From: Leguminivora glycinivorella
Taxonomy: Eukaryota > Arthropoda > Insecta > Lepidoptera > Tortricidae
Assembly (NCBI RefSeq): GCF_023078275.1
Contig: NC_062973.1
Coordinates: 4,990,926-5,054,925, forward strand
Length of the DNA: 64,000 nucleotides
Reading direction: 5' to 3'
The translations under genes and the position numbers were made by a program. Shown piece by piece: positions 21,100-33,131 of this stretch (position 1 is the first letter of the stretch; each line of letters starts with the position of its first letter). The notes under the pieces were generated by a model. It made no database searches. It was not told the DNA's origin and worked only from the letters and a program-made list of their open reading frames with translations.

Positions 21100-21885
21100 A
21101 TCATGTTATTGTATTGTCATCAGAACTATATACAGCCACCGCAGATTCCATTACATAGTTAGTTACATACACGACGACCTAATAAAAGCGTGTTAATTAA
21201 AAATGATAACCGACTTTAAAAAGGAATAAATAAAATATTGTCGTATGTATGTGGTATATATGTATGTCGTAACTATGTGTAACGCACATGTATAGTTAAA
21301 ACATGAAAAGGATGTTAGAAGTCGGTTCCACGCCAAATAGTAATACCTATCAGGTTTTTGTTTTTAAAAACTGTGAATCATTATAATATCTATACTTTGT
21401 AATATCATAAACGAAAGTAAGTTTTACGAGGGAAAGACACATTGATTCCACTAATCACTTAACATTTGCACTTATCACTAATCAATGCGTTTTAATTCTT
21501 TGTTTTAATTTTTCTATTACTTTTTGCACACGACACTTTTGTCATAGCATTATTTCTCACCTTATCGCGAATAGCTTAAAATTCCGTTACAATTATTTAG
21601 TTCATGACAGTTTTTAAAAAGTCATAAAAAATATTGTTTTATTTTTGAACATTTTTTGCACCCGGCACACTATTATTAAAACATGTAAATTATTTCACTT
21701 TATCACAAAAACATAAATGTCAATCGTTTTCAAGGAAGTAGGTACCTACATACCTACCATATGCCTAATTGCCTATCGACATAGATAAGTATCTATATTT
21801 AAAAAGTTCCATGAAAAGACAAAGTAGTTAATCCCTCGCATTCTATAGAAGTACACAACTGTATTCGTTACTTGCCTTGAACAAC
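21100..21885 (+). promoter_or_regulatory. CP2 upstream region with TATA-like box
   Basis: The best TATA-like sequence is 'ctatatttaaaaag' at about 21793-21806, about 80 bp before the ATG at 21886. No CACGTG box and no AGTACTT module are found between 21600 and 21885, unlike CP1, CP3 and CP4. The rest of 21200-21790 is AT-rich and contains no recognised feature. Confidence 0.35.
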
Positions 21886-24800
21886 ATGTTGGTACCGATA
21901 TTATTTTGGGTAGCAATTTGCATCGCCAGCAGTGCAGTTATGGCTGCCTCTAATCTTGATAAACCATATTATGATCTGGATAACGCCGAAAATCTTTTCA
22001 AAAAATTCATTAAGGAGTACGGAAAATTATACGAAGGAAATGATTATTTCGAAAGGCTCGAAATTTTCAAAGAAAACTTAAAAGACATAAATCGGCGAAA
22101 TGAAAAATATTCCCTGGCAGTGTTCAAAGTAAATCGCTTAGCCGATTTGAAACCTGAAGAACTACACAACACCCGCTCTGGTTATTTCAAGAATTTTAAT
22201 GAAAACACCAATAAAGTGGCATTTCCCCCTGGAACGACCGCAGCCCCTAAGTCTTTTGACTGGAGAACACATGGGAAAGTTACACGAGTTAAAGACATGG
22301 GGATAAGGGCATGTTATGGTTGCACCTACTTATTCAGCGCAACTGGTAGGACTATTATGTATATATATTACATATGACACTGTTTGATTTTGTGTTAACT
22401 GTTAAAACATCTGTTTTTTTTTTCATGTTGACAGGCAATATTGAAGGCCAGTACGCTATTAAGTACAACCAGACTGTTTCCTTGTCTGAGGAACAGGCCC
22501 TTGACTGTTGTTTTGATAACGATGGTATCTTTGGTGGCAGTCCTTGTAATCTTATGAAGTAAGTCAAGTAGAAAAGATCCGGAAAATTTATTTAACGCTC
22601 GTGATGTTCATGCAATCGGATTTAACGTTCCATTTTAAGGTTGGAGTTGGTTTTTCCCACACCAACTGGTAAAGGCTCTCCTGATTCTTCTAAAAAAGAT
22701 GATATAGTTGAATTTTATCCGCAAGAGTGCAAAGTACTTTCATACAATTTTAGGTTGATGTCCTAAGATTGCCGTTAGAATTATCATGATTTTGAATTAT
22801 AAATGTTTAATAAATTGACGGATTTTATTTAGTTTGATGTTTTAAAGTTACTAAATTATTTTCCTCTGTTGGTGTGGTGATTTTTTTTTGTTTCAGTCGC
22901 TGGCAAAATTTGTTTAACTCTCATCGCAACGCTCATGATTCCACTTTTCTTTTGGGGGCGGGCGGCTCCTTTCAATTAACATTTTCGCTCGTGGTGCGTC
23001 TTAATGTACTTATTTACTTCCTGTTGATTTTTTCAGCGATTTTGCTAGAAGAACTGGTATCATGCTGGAGTCTGATTATCCTTTCGTGGGTGAAAGAGGA
23101 TACTGTCATGAAGATAACGCTAAAGTAGCTGTCGGGGTGATAGAAGGTTTTGAATTGGACACTATGGACGAAGACGTGTTAAAGCAGAACTTGTACGACA
23201 TCGGGCCACTCTCAATTTGTGAGTACTTGCATCATAATCATACATAACCTGAACAATGGAACTTAGCTTTACTGAATACACTCAATCTTATTTACATAAT
23301 TATAATAAAATACATAGAAACTTGTTTAAAAATCCAAACCTGAAGTGCCGTTAGCAGCGGGTGGGTCAAGCTGACGGCGGTCAGGAAGTCAGGACCGCAC
23401 GGCAGGAAGGGTGGCCGTCGGACTATCCGCTCTGTGTCAAACAGACCCATCGAGTCTCTCAAGGCTGATTGAGACTTTAGCTATCGGACCGTTCTCTGAG
23501 AGGACTATCAAGATAAGATAATGAACATTCTACATAGCCATTATCTCGTGAGCCAACTGTATGTATTTCCTGGACTTGCCCTTCTCGGCTTCCACGAGAT
23601 CCTCATCATGAGGGATGATATGATAGTTAAAGTCGAGGAGCTCGGCCCGGCCCGGCGTTGCGATCGATCTGTTATCACATTGTCTGGCTTATTGGGTACA
23701 ATATCCTCTTAGTAATGACATAGAGCAATAAGTAAGGGATAAGTTGTAACTTCATACAAGTTATTTGTAGTGACATCATTCACGAGTCAGTCACGCGTCA
23801 GCTAGCGTAAATTATCTACTGATAATTGTAGTGTCGAGTAATGGTACTCCATTACTCGACACTAGGTGTCAACAGTGTCTCGTCTGCAGTTATAATACAA
23901 GCAAAAGAAATTGAGAACAGAGTACTGATTAATACTATCATAATTTTAGCAAAAAAATGTTGAGCATTAGACTTTTTGCTCTTCGCGACATTGACAAGTA
24001 GCAGTACTGATAATTTACGCTAGTCGACGCGTGATTCACATGTGAACATCATAAACATGTCTGCAATAAATCAGAACTACCGGATTTGACGCATAGGTAC
24101 TACAGATGTATAAAGTGACTAGATTAATATACAACAACGATAATTTGCCATAGGTACATGAAATTCTTCATAGCAACTTTTGCCGTCAAAAAATGAGGAT
24201 GGCTTCAAACTATCTAATGTATGGAATCCAGTGCTGAGTGGGATCCCATTTAGCATCTAGTTTAAGTCGTATGTACCTCTACCTTGTACTTGTCCAATTT
24301 GATGTTAAATAAAGTATATTCTATTCTATTCTATTCTAAAGTAAAGTCAGAATTGAACAAACGTAGTGACACTGTGAGTGTAGTGTGTTTGGACAGACCA
24401 TCGAGTGTGAATGCGACCAGTGGTAACGCTGAAAGTGAACGCAGCCGACGCGCGCGAAGGAGGGTAGATCGCGCGCTGTCTATGCAACTTTAACATCCAC
24501 CCGCTTTCGTCAGTTTTCCGTGATCAACTGCGTTGAAATATAGGGAGCTCGACAAAAATCAAAAAGGTACTAATCACGGTCGATATTCCGGTCAATATAA
24601 GTCTAATAAAAATAACCGTGAATCATTCAAAACTCTTAGGCCGTTTTCACACTATCCGATCCGATATCGGATGTCGGAAGGATTTCAATAGAAAAAATCC
24701 AAGATGGCGCCTGAAATGTATGGGATATCGGTCCGACATCCGATATCGGATCGGATAATGTGAAAACGCACTTAGTGTCTATTTCAATTAATTTCATGTC

Positions 24801-27304
24801 CTATAATCTGTAGTAATCTCTAAAACTTACCCCTTGGTACAGCTGTAACGACACACACAAAACAATCAAAAGATTACAAATATAAAATCAGATCCACTGT
24901 TAGAATGACAATTTCAGATAATTCCGGTAAATTGCTATTTTATACACAACAGTGGCAGATCCTCAGACGAAGGATACTATAGATTTGACACAAGGGTACA
25001 CCCATAAGGGACAGATATAGAATAATGGAGCGAATTTAAGAATCACTTTAAAAATGGCTGACAGTTTACCATACATAACCTACGTAATTTGGGCGGATAA
25101 TAAGCTTGACAAGTCACGTCCTTATTGTTTGCCACAAACTCGTTTGTGGCAGCGGCGGAAAAGTGAAACTATGACAAAGACAAAAAATAACATTTTGCTC
25201 TCTGTCACTCTTATTATAATTTGTATGTGACCATCTCGTTCGGTAGTGGTATTATTAAATGGCTGTCTAGTCTATAGTATCCTTTGTGTTCGTTATACTT
25301 TTTCTCGACATAACCGCAGATTTGATTTTATTAACCCGTTCGCTGCGGTACCGTCGGTTAGACTTTATCTAGTATGGATAGTTGTGCGTTAACTTCATTA
25401 CCAAAGCGAAGTGTTAAATTTACAAATAATAAAATCGGACGAAAAACATACAAAAAAGTACAACCTGTGCCGAGGATCGATCCAGGGACCTCTGTCTTCT
25501 GACTCCGGTACAAACACCGCTGAGCCACCGAGACACATAGACAGTTCACGTAAATAAGTAACCAGTTGATGCACCTTATAGTGACTTCATAACATTACAT
25601 TACATTTGTTTGTTACAGGCTTCTTTGATGAAGACTTCTTTTTTTATAAAGAAGGCATTGTAGAACCCGATACATGTGGTAACGACTATTATTACAATCC
25701 ATGCGCGCTCTTGGTAGGATATGGTGAAGGTTTGTTTAAAATTATATACATTAACATAATGAAATGTAATCTTACTTAGGGGAAACTCGGGTTAGACGAC
25801 CCACTGTTAGAAAACCCCGTATAACTTTAAAACTATTAACTTGTGAATCATTTTGATGTAATTAGCTAGTCTAATTCTTTGTTTTTAATCGAGAGTGGCT
25901 GCTGTCGTCCTAATTATAACAGTTTTCACGTAATTTAAGTTTTAATGAAATTGATGGTAGGGAATAGATGCCCTTTGGAATAAAATAAGTGAAATTTAAG
26001 TTATAAGGTACTTTTTTCTAACCGAAAAAGCAAGAAGAATGGATCTAATGTATCGCAACTTATTGCACATGTATTATAAATTTGTGTGCCTAAAAATATT
26101 AATTTATGATGTACCTTGATACAATTAGAAGATCCTATCTACCTAGATGATGCTCAACAGTATTTTGCGAAGTCTTTTTTAATTGAAAACCCACCAGAAA
26201 AAAATACATACGCACGTCGCAGAAGTACGTCTAATTATTAAACATCTTGAAATAAAGAATCCTTAAAACACTTCAAACATTCTACAGACGAGCATGCTAA
26301 AAAGTAAGAAGGGCCCTTAGAAAAGGGATAGATGCCCTCAGGGGCGTCTATCCTTTTGGGTAGGGATATGCCTTTTATTTTTTTGGCTAAAATAAACATT
26401 ATAAAGCAATTAAAGCACCTAGGAATGTAATTAACTAACTTGTGTATCGATATCATTCAAAACGGGACTAAAATTATAACTATTTCGAAAGTTATGCTTC
26501 ATCAAATACTTAGGTATTTGGCATATTTGGCATATTTTTCCGTCGCGTCTCGAACAGTCACGGCGCGCGCGGGGGACTGAGGTAAATGGGGCGTGCGCTT
26601 CTTTTAAAAGTATTATGTGTTTGATGCGATATTTAGAAGTTAGGTTTTTAGGTAGTGGGGCACCTATTCCCTCGCGTCACCTAACCCGACTTTGCCCTAC
26701 CTGTCTCTTAACTCCGGAATTAGCAACTTGTGAAGAGATTATGAACCCATGTGTTAACGGCAACATCTAGCCAAAGATAATTGAGTAGGTAAACACGATA
26801 CGGGGTTGTTTTTAATAAAGAAATATTCCATTCAATGTAAATGATGTACCCATTTGCCTCGTAAGTACATTTACTGCCACCTTGGTACATTGTTTGAAAG
26901 TAAATCTTTAATCAGGGCCAACAAAGATAGAAGGGGTAAGATCTCATATGTCACCATGTCTGTCACGTTCTAACGTTGTAAGTGCGTCAGTGACGTGACA
27001 AAAGCACGACCACGATAAATTAAAATTGGCAAATTACATGCCCTCAAACAGTCCCAAACATAACCCAAACAAAAACTTACAATCAATTTATTACAATTAA
27101 TAATCGTATTTAGTTTAGAAACTGCTTTTCTTTTGCAAGTATTTTAATTAGCATTTTAATTATTTTACAGAAAATGGTACAGACTATTGGACATTGAAAT
27201 TCTCGTATGGACCAGAATGGGGGGAGGAAGGGTACGGGCGCTTACGTCGAGGTATCAACGCTTGTGGAATAGGCTATTACACGTACACCGCCACCATAGC
27301 CTAG
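21886..27304 (+). CDS. CP2: papain-family pseudoprotease, triad lost
   Basis: Five exons: 21886-22345, 22435-22558, 23037-23218, 25619-25729, 27171-27304 (460, 124, 182, 111, 134 nt), 336 aa, with phases as in its paralogues. The ATG at 21886 aligns with the other starts. Signal peptide 1-21. I29 propeptide with ERFNIN (Asp in the first position) and Leu for Phe in GxNxFxD. The active-site loop is remodelled: Met138 replaces the oxyanion Gln, and RACYGCTYLFS has three extra residues, so Thr147 or Cys146 falls at the nucleophile position. Pro283 replaces the catalytic His (NPCALLVGYG) and Phe303 the Asn (KFSYG). Structural words such as LSEEQALDC and WGEEGYGRLRRG remain. With no stop, frameshift or bad splice site, it looks like a retained non-catalytic homologue. 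Papain-type catalysis is not expected. Confidence 0.88.
23790..24035. mobile_element. Inverted-repeat element in CP2 intron 3
   Basis: Outer arms 'gtcagctagcgtaaattatc' on the left and 'gataatttacgctagtcga' on the right are complementary, including the CACGCGT/ACGCGTG flanks. An inner perfect palindrome 'tagtgtcgagtaatgg' with 'ccattactcgacacta' lies at 23829-23865. No coding capacity. Confidence 0.65.
24220..24340 (+). mobile_element. LINE 3'-end fragment with (ATTCT)n tail
   Basis: Contains 'tgtccaatttgatgttaaat', 'aaataaagtata' and a terminal run of TATTCTATTCT units at 24317-24338, as in tandem-tailed LINE 3' ends. Non-coding. Confidence 0.55.
24492..24635 (+). repeat. Dispersed repeat 'CACCCGCTTTCGTCAG', copy 2
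   Basis: Matches 14463-14610 over about 140 bp, with 'gacaaaaatcaaaaaggta' conserved. It immediately precedes the MITE at 24639, as part of CP2 intron 3. Confidence 0.55.
24639..24772. mobile_element. Palindromic MITE (GATCCGATATCGGAT arms), copy 2
   Basis: Same termini and centre as the copy at 9893-10022: 'ggccgttttcacactatcc' and 'ggataatgtgaaaacgca'. The two copies sit in introns of CP1 and CP2, which belong to paralogous genes but at different intron positions, so they are independent insertions. Confidence 0.8.
25331..25560 (-). mobile_element. tRNA-derived SINE-like copy and TTAA-element terminus
   Basis: The minus-strand reading at 25480-25545 has 'ggtggctcagcggtgtttgt' (A-box-like) and 'ccctggatcgatcctcggc' (B-box-like), so it is a SINE head of a further family. 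Just left of it, 25333-25352 reads 'ttaacccgttcgctgcgg', which resembles one terminus of the TTAA-flanked element at 38487-39498. Both are partial. Confidence 0.4.
25730..27170 (+). other. CP2 intron 4, no recognised feature
   Basis: About 1.4 kb of AT-rich intron bounded by a good donor (gtttgtttaa) and acceptor (tattttacag). I find no repeat shared with the rest of the window and no coding motif. A local paired stretch with 'agatgccctcaggggcgtct' near 26331 is only a small hairpin. Confidence 0.5.
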
Positions 27305-27699
27305 TCTATAGATAGAAATTGTTCTGTCCTTCGCCCGGAAACTGTCAACTTAGTTAAACAACTCTTGAAGCGCTAACCAACCCTTGTCACTGGACACGGC
27401 CACAAATCATCATCATCAATGGCCTCTAAGGCAGGAGAATGACATTCTCCTGCCAGCTTTGCGGTCGCGGCTGCCGCTCTCGCATTGGGCTCACTATACG
27501 CTGCTTAACCCATCATATTATTGATGTTAGAGGCCATTGATGATGATGAGTTAACAAGTCTAAACTAAGTTATCGCTTCTCGGCTTCGCCTGACATATTA
27601 GCTCACCTCTGTTACTTTCTGTACACCTCGTTCGTCAGGAAATTGATGTTTATGACCGTGTCTATTCTAAAAAATTATATTTATGTAATTTTAACTAAA

Positions 27700-27705
27700 A
27701 ATAAA
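27700..27705 (+). terminator. Possible polyadenylation signal of CP2
   Basis: AATAAA about 400 bp after the CP2 stop, followed by 'ttattctgtgtgctttttg', a GU/U-rich stretch of the kind found downstream of cleavage sites. It is not homologous to the CP1/CP3/CP6 signal, so the call is less secure. Confidence 0.4.
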
Positions 27706-27760
27706 TTGACTTATTCTGTGTGCTTTTTGTTTTCATTCGGCCTACAATGCCTACATATTA

Positions 27761-28111
27761 TACAGAGTGGGGCCTGTAACAAAGGCGAAGAATTGAACTC
27801 TAGGCTATTTTTCTTATACTGATCAACATTTGTTCGGCGACTTTTAAAAATAACTTGTATTTTGATTTTTATCACCCTTGAAAGTTTTTTCTAAGAGGTA
27901 ATGTATTGCAAATTCTGTTAAGTCTAAAGTGTGACAGACAACGTCAATGACAACAATAATGGCGTACATTGAAGCTAATATTTATTTTGTATGAAAAATT
28001 AAAAAATTAAAGACATCACAATTTTTAAAAGTCACTGAACAAATGTTGAGCAGTATAAGGAGAATAGCCTACAGTTCAATTCTTCGCCTTTGTTACAGGC
28101 CCCACTCTGTA
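27761..28111. mobile_element. Palindromic MITE with TACAGAGTGGGGCC termini
   Basis: About 85-bp arms: 'tacagagtggggcctgtaac' with 'aaaggcgaagaattgaact' on the left is mirrored by 'agttcaattcttcgccttt' and 'gttacaggccccactctgta' on the right. The TA at each edge would fit a TA target duplication, as in Tc1/mariner-derived MITEs (inference). The centre is non-coding. Confidence 0.75.
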
Positions 28112-28399
28112 TGTATAATACATAATATAATCGTCTCTTCCAATTTAAATAATTACAGTCCATATTTGTATGTTGGTTAAACATTTTCCGTTTTTTATTA
28201 TTAATTTGTTATATTATATTTAGATCAAAACTCTAAAATGTAGAAGCTAAATTTGGACCATTTCCCGAATTCTTATTCTGTTGAAACAATCTTTATCTTA
28301 TTTTTATTGAGGCTTTGGACGCATTGGGTTAACATGTCAACCTCTCAGGTGCTTAAAAAGATTAAAATACTGTTCAATGGACCGAAAAAAATATTGCCA

Positions 28400-29450
28400 T
28401 GTTTTATTATAGTACGGGGAAATTAGCTAAAATTGCGGCATAATTAATGGAAGACTTTTTTTAAATTGGACTATGTAGGTTATAGACCGAAGTTATTTTT
28501 CATCAACCCTCCCCACTCCTCCCCCCTCTGCGTCACCCCTCTACCCTCCCTTAAAGTACCGAAAATGCGGTTTTTCTCGATTTCTGACAAAACTGTTAAA
28601 GATACAGAAAAAGCGCGTTGGAACGAAGTAATCCTTAATAAATTTACTACAAATCATTAATTGACACTTCAGTTCTAGCACTTATAGTTTTCGCGTCATC
28701 CATCACGAAAGTTGGTCCTTTGCTGCAATTTTCTTTAATGAATGGTAAGTTTTCGCCCAAAATGCTTACGAAATCGTCGAAATTTGTTTGATATAACTAA
28801 AATATTGTAAACTCATGACTAAAATAAAATTAAAGGGGAAAAATCACTACCATGGGTGGAATTTCCAATATGTCTTGGAATTCCAGTAACTATTTAAGAC
28901 GTAATATTTTCACGGTAGTAGTCGCTAGGAGTACCATTGATCCATATAGTATATAGCTGACTGGGGATGAGCTTTTAGTAGCTGTTGGTAGAGCCCTGGA
29001 GTATCCATACAGATGCCGTGAGTTCAAGTCTCACCCATGGTAGTGATTTTTCCCCCTGAAATTCATTTTCAGTTTATAATATTTTAGTAATATCAAACAG
29101 ATTTCGTAAGCGATTTGGGAGAAAACTTAACATTCACTAAAGAAAATTGCAGAAAGGAGCAACTTCCGTGACAGATGGTGCGAAAACTATAAGTGCTAGC
29201 ACTAAAGTGTCAAAAACTGATTTGTAGTACATTTATTAAGGATTACTTTGTTCCTATACGCTTTTTCTGTATCTTTAACGGTTTTGCCAGAAAACGAGAA
29301 AAACCGCATTTTGGGCTATTTATGGAGGAGGGTTGATGAAAAATAACTTCGGCGTATAATGTGCATATCCCAATCAAAAAAAAATCTTCCATTAATTATG
29401 CCAAGATTTTCATACATAACTTTCCAGGAGCAACGTACTATAAGACAAAT
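28400..29450. mobile_element. Long inverted-repeat element, about 1.05 kb
   Basis: Left arm about 28400-28860 and right arm about 29025-29450 are complementary: 'cataattaatggaagac' against 'cttccattaattatg', 'aaccgcattttgg' against 'cgaaaatgcggttt', 'aatcactaccatgggtgga' against 'cacccatggtagtgattttt'. The centre (28861-29024) contains a tRNA-like stretch ending 'gccgtgagttcaagtctcac'. No transposase frame is seen. This is a foldback or long-TIR non-autonomous element. Confidence 0.7.
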
Positions 29451-30310
29451 AAAACATAATAAATGATGTCTTGAACGTAAAAACTCTATCTATAGCGTTT
29501 TTGCAGGCGTAAACTCTGAAGAAATTTAATTTTATCATCAATATTAGAGGTAGAACCTTACCAGCTCGTAGGAAAAGATGCATTTATGTTCAGAACAGTG
29601 ACATTAATTGAGTTATATTTGTTAAGAATATTGAGTTTTCAAGTCAAATTTGACAAGCTTCGATTTTTTATAATCGGCTTCATGAGGGATTGTTGAGGAA
29701 ACTCCTCAAACCTTAACGGTATACGTATATTCATTTGTGTTGCTATCAAATAATTCAAGTATCAAAAGCAGTTTTAAAAAATACTTACACATTTCTACAT
29801 AATTCGCAAGTAGCTTTCACCAGAACACCAAAGGCGGCGGTTTTTTTTTCTTAAAAATTATCTTTGTTGTGTTAGAAAAAATTAGAAAACATTGTTTTTA
29901 TGCTAAATATTACAGTAAAAATATAATCGTGTTTGTATCTTGAAAACTTTTTTTCTAAGTCACAAAAAACTTTTCAGATTTTTATTATAAAATTTACTCA
30001 CCCTTGCGGACGTATATCGTACTTCAAATGACGAGATGTTACGTAAACTACATTCTTTCAAATAAAGTAAAAACTGTTGAAATCGGTTAACATTATAAAT
30101 AATTATCCCTGAAAAACCAACATACTTTTTTATTTTATTATTGTAGACTGATCAGCGATTGACCCTAGTCACACCTGATGGAAAGTGAAGACAGAGTCGT
30201 AGATGGAGCTCGCCGATTCAGTAAAAACCTAATCACTCTTGCTTTAAAGAGACCGAGGTCGTATTTATTTATGTAAATGTTACATTATAAATCTGTAATG
30301 TAACATTTAT
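29451..30310. other. Intergenic DNA, nothing recognised
   Basis: AT-rich sequence without shared repeats apart from a small hairpin at about 30272-30312 ('aatgttacattataaat' paired with 'tgtaatgtaacattt'). No gene or family motif was found. Confidence 0.5.
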
Positions 30311-30325
30311 TTTTTAGTTGAATAC

Positions 30326-31790
30326 CTATGCAATGCACATGATATTATCAAATAATTTCCCTGTTTTAGTTTGTAAGTTATTTTTTCTGCCTGAGATACA
30401 GGATCTCCCTAGTTCAGGCACGGACATGGTGAAGCCTATTTTTGTGTTAATATAGTTTATGGCCTGTTTATAACTGTTATTTTTGGTACATGAATAAATG
30501 ATTTTTATTTTTTTTATTTTTATTATTTTATTTGGGAGCACAGATGGTGGGAGCGCATTCCATTCCTTTGCAGTCCGCATCACAAAGGATGAGGCAAATT
30601 GTTTTATGCGGACAAATGGCATACTAACCGCATACGGGTGCATTCGTTCTCACCGTCTAGACGTCCGAAGATGAAAAAGGAGAAGGAGGGATTAGGTCGT
30701 GGAGTTCTTGAGCGCACTCCCCAGAAGGTATCCGATAGAATATTGATAGACACGCGACTCGACGGCGATTTCTGTCTGCAACTTTGCCTTGATAGCAGGG
30801 TTATCGCCGAAGAATCGATGTGCCCTAAGCTCTAATAATCCATTAATAGTTTTAAAAGCAAGGTATTTAAATTTTTAATTGATAAATCTTATTATAGTAT
30901 TAGTGAATATTTGTTAGATAATAATTCGTGATAACTGTGCACAGCATGTAACACAGTACTTACTAAAAGTTGTACGCCTCACGGCACAACATAGTGAGAC
31001 AAAAATGTATAATGAGACCTGTACTTATGTACCTAATACCTATGTTGGACAATTAAATGCTTTTTACTTTTTACTTTTACTTTTTCTATCGCATCCAAAG
31101 CCGTAAGTATTCCATGCACGATCGGACCTGTGCTTGGCGGAGATAAGCTGATTCGGCTTGAAGTACCGCTTCACTTTAAATAGGACACCAAGTTTTTTGG
31201 CAGCATTTGTAGCCCTAGACTCGATAGTTGACCCAAAGTTCAGGTTGGACTTCAAGCTAAGACCGAGAAGTTCCAAGTGGTTGGAAAGAGGGGGCCAAGG
31301 TAAATTGGCTCCGCTTTGCGGTGAATAAACACGCCTGAGTTTTGGTGGCGTTGAATTCAACCAAATTAGCCTCGCCCCAGCTAGATACGGTGTCCAGGGA
31401 CAAGTTCAGGCGTTCCACCATCGCTTCTCTGAAGGTTCTGGTGTCATTAACACTGGCTCTCACATCGGAAAGATATCTTTCCGTGACCGTGCTGTTATCC
31501 GCATACCCAACGATACCGGGCATTGATGTGCAACAAAAATAGGGTCGCGGAGAGAACTGAGCCCTGAGGGACCCCGGCGTTCATATTAGCCAATAGATCA
31601 GACGAGCACCCGTCTAGGACAACTCGAATAGATCGGTCCCTCAGGAAGTCAGTGATCCAGGAACGCACGCCAGGCGAAATCCCATAGGCGGATAGCTTGC
31701 ATATTAGGCTACCGTGCCATACTCTGTCAAAAGTCTTGGAAATGTCGAGGGACACGGCACTCTCTGTGTTTCTCGATGAGAAAGGAATAC
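30326..31790 (-). pseudogene. Decayed jockey-type LINE, RT and C-terminal parts
   Basis: Fragments in shifting frames follow RT order on the minus strand. At 31495-31755 there is SLDISKTFDRVWH and GVPQGSVLSATLF. At 31257-31523 there is a YADNST version of the YADD motif. At 31064-31360 there is a thumb-like stretch. At 30326-30643 there is RIKQFASSFVMRTAKEWN with ALPPSV, the usual jockey C-terminus. The frameshifts, the D-to-N change in the catalytic motif and the gap around 30830-31060 (which holds another LINE 3' tail) show it is dead. Confidence 0.8.
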
Positions 31791-31825
31791 CTTAAATATC
31801 GTAGATGGAACATTTTATTAAAAAC

Positions 31826-33091
31826 CGCCTTCAAAAATAAGCGCATTACAAAACACGGAGAAACTAAAAATCAAAAAATAATGAACCTTTGAATTCAGAT
31901 TTCTTATCGGATTGCAATAATCTAAACATCCAAATTATAAACAAATCAATTATTTTTGTATTCGGTACTAGGCTGGCCCTATTCCTCGTCTTGCTATTGC
32001 CTGTTTGCCCCACCCAACCATACGCAGGCTGGCCTCGATTCCAAAAATAATTGATTTGTTTATAATTTGGATGTTTAGATTATTGCAATCCGATGAGAAA
32101 TCGGAATTCAAAGGTTCATTCTTATTTGTTCTGTTGTTTCTCCGTGTTTTGTAATGCGCTTATTTTTGAAGGCGGTTTTTTTTAAGTTTATTTATTTGTT
32201 GATTTTTAGTGGTTCCTATTGATATTATAAGTATCAGTCCGAATATGCGTACAGTAGTGAAACAATTATCCTTTAACTCCTAACCATTGAGGAGTTGACC
32301 TTCCATCATCAGCTCAGCCACATACAATTATTACCATTATTTACGCCTAATACTGGTGTACCTTTGAAAAATACACTAAAAACATTACATGTGCCTATAA
32401 CATTTGAAGAGTTCCCTCGATTTCTCCAAGATCCCATCATCAGACCCCGACTTGGTGCCAATGGGACCATCTCGGGGTCGACCATCCCGTTCGAATAAAA
32501 AAAAAAATTAAAATCGGTTCACGATTCTCGGAGATATCAGGATTATCAGGTAACATACATACAAAAAAACAAAGCATTCAGTCGAATTGAGAACCTCCTC
32601 CTTTTTTTGAAGTCGGTTAAAAAGAAGACATTATTTTAATTAAAAAAAAAACAATTTTCATTGGTTTATTACATTAAAGTTATTAATTACGTATCTAGTA
32701 TATCTACTTTTCCACGATATGGCCAAAATCGTTTTCACGATTTAGTATTTTGGTGATTTCTGGCATCATGGCATGTTTAGACTTATAAGTTATAACCAAA
32801 ATATTTCTAAAAAAATAATCTTCTATTCAGACCATTAAAGCCGCCCATGGACATAAGCAACATCACAGGAGTCAATTATGCGTTGCCGACCTGATGTTGC
32901 TTATATCCATGGGCGGCGATGACTGCTTACCATCAGGTGGCTCGTCTGCTCGTTTGCTGCCTATTTCATATAAAAAAAAACACCTGCTTCTTGAAGAACC
33001 GCATAGCGCAAGGGGAACACCTCACACCACCACCACATTCCATATTTTTAACCGACTTCAAAAAAGGAGGAGGTTCTCAATTCGACTGAAT

Positions 33092-33131
<40 letters not shown>

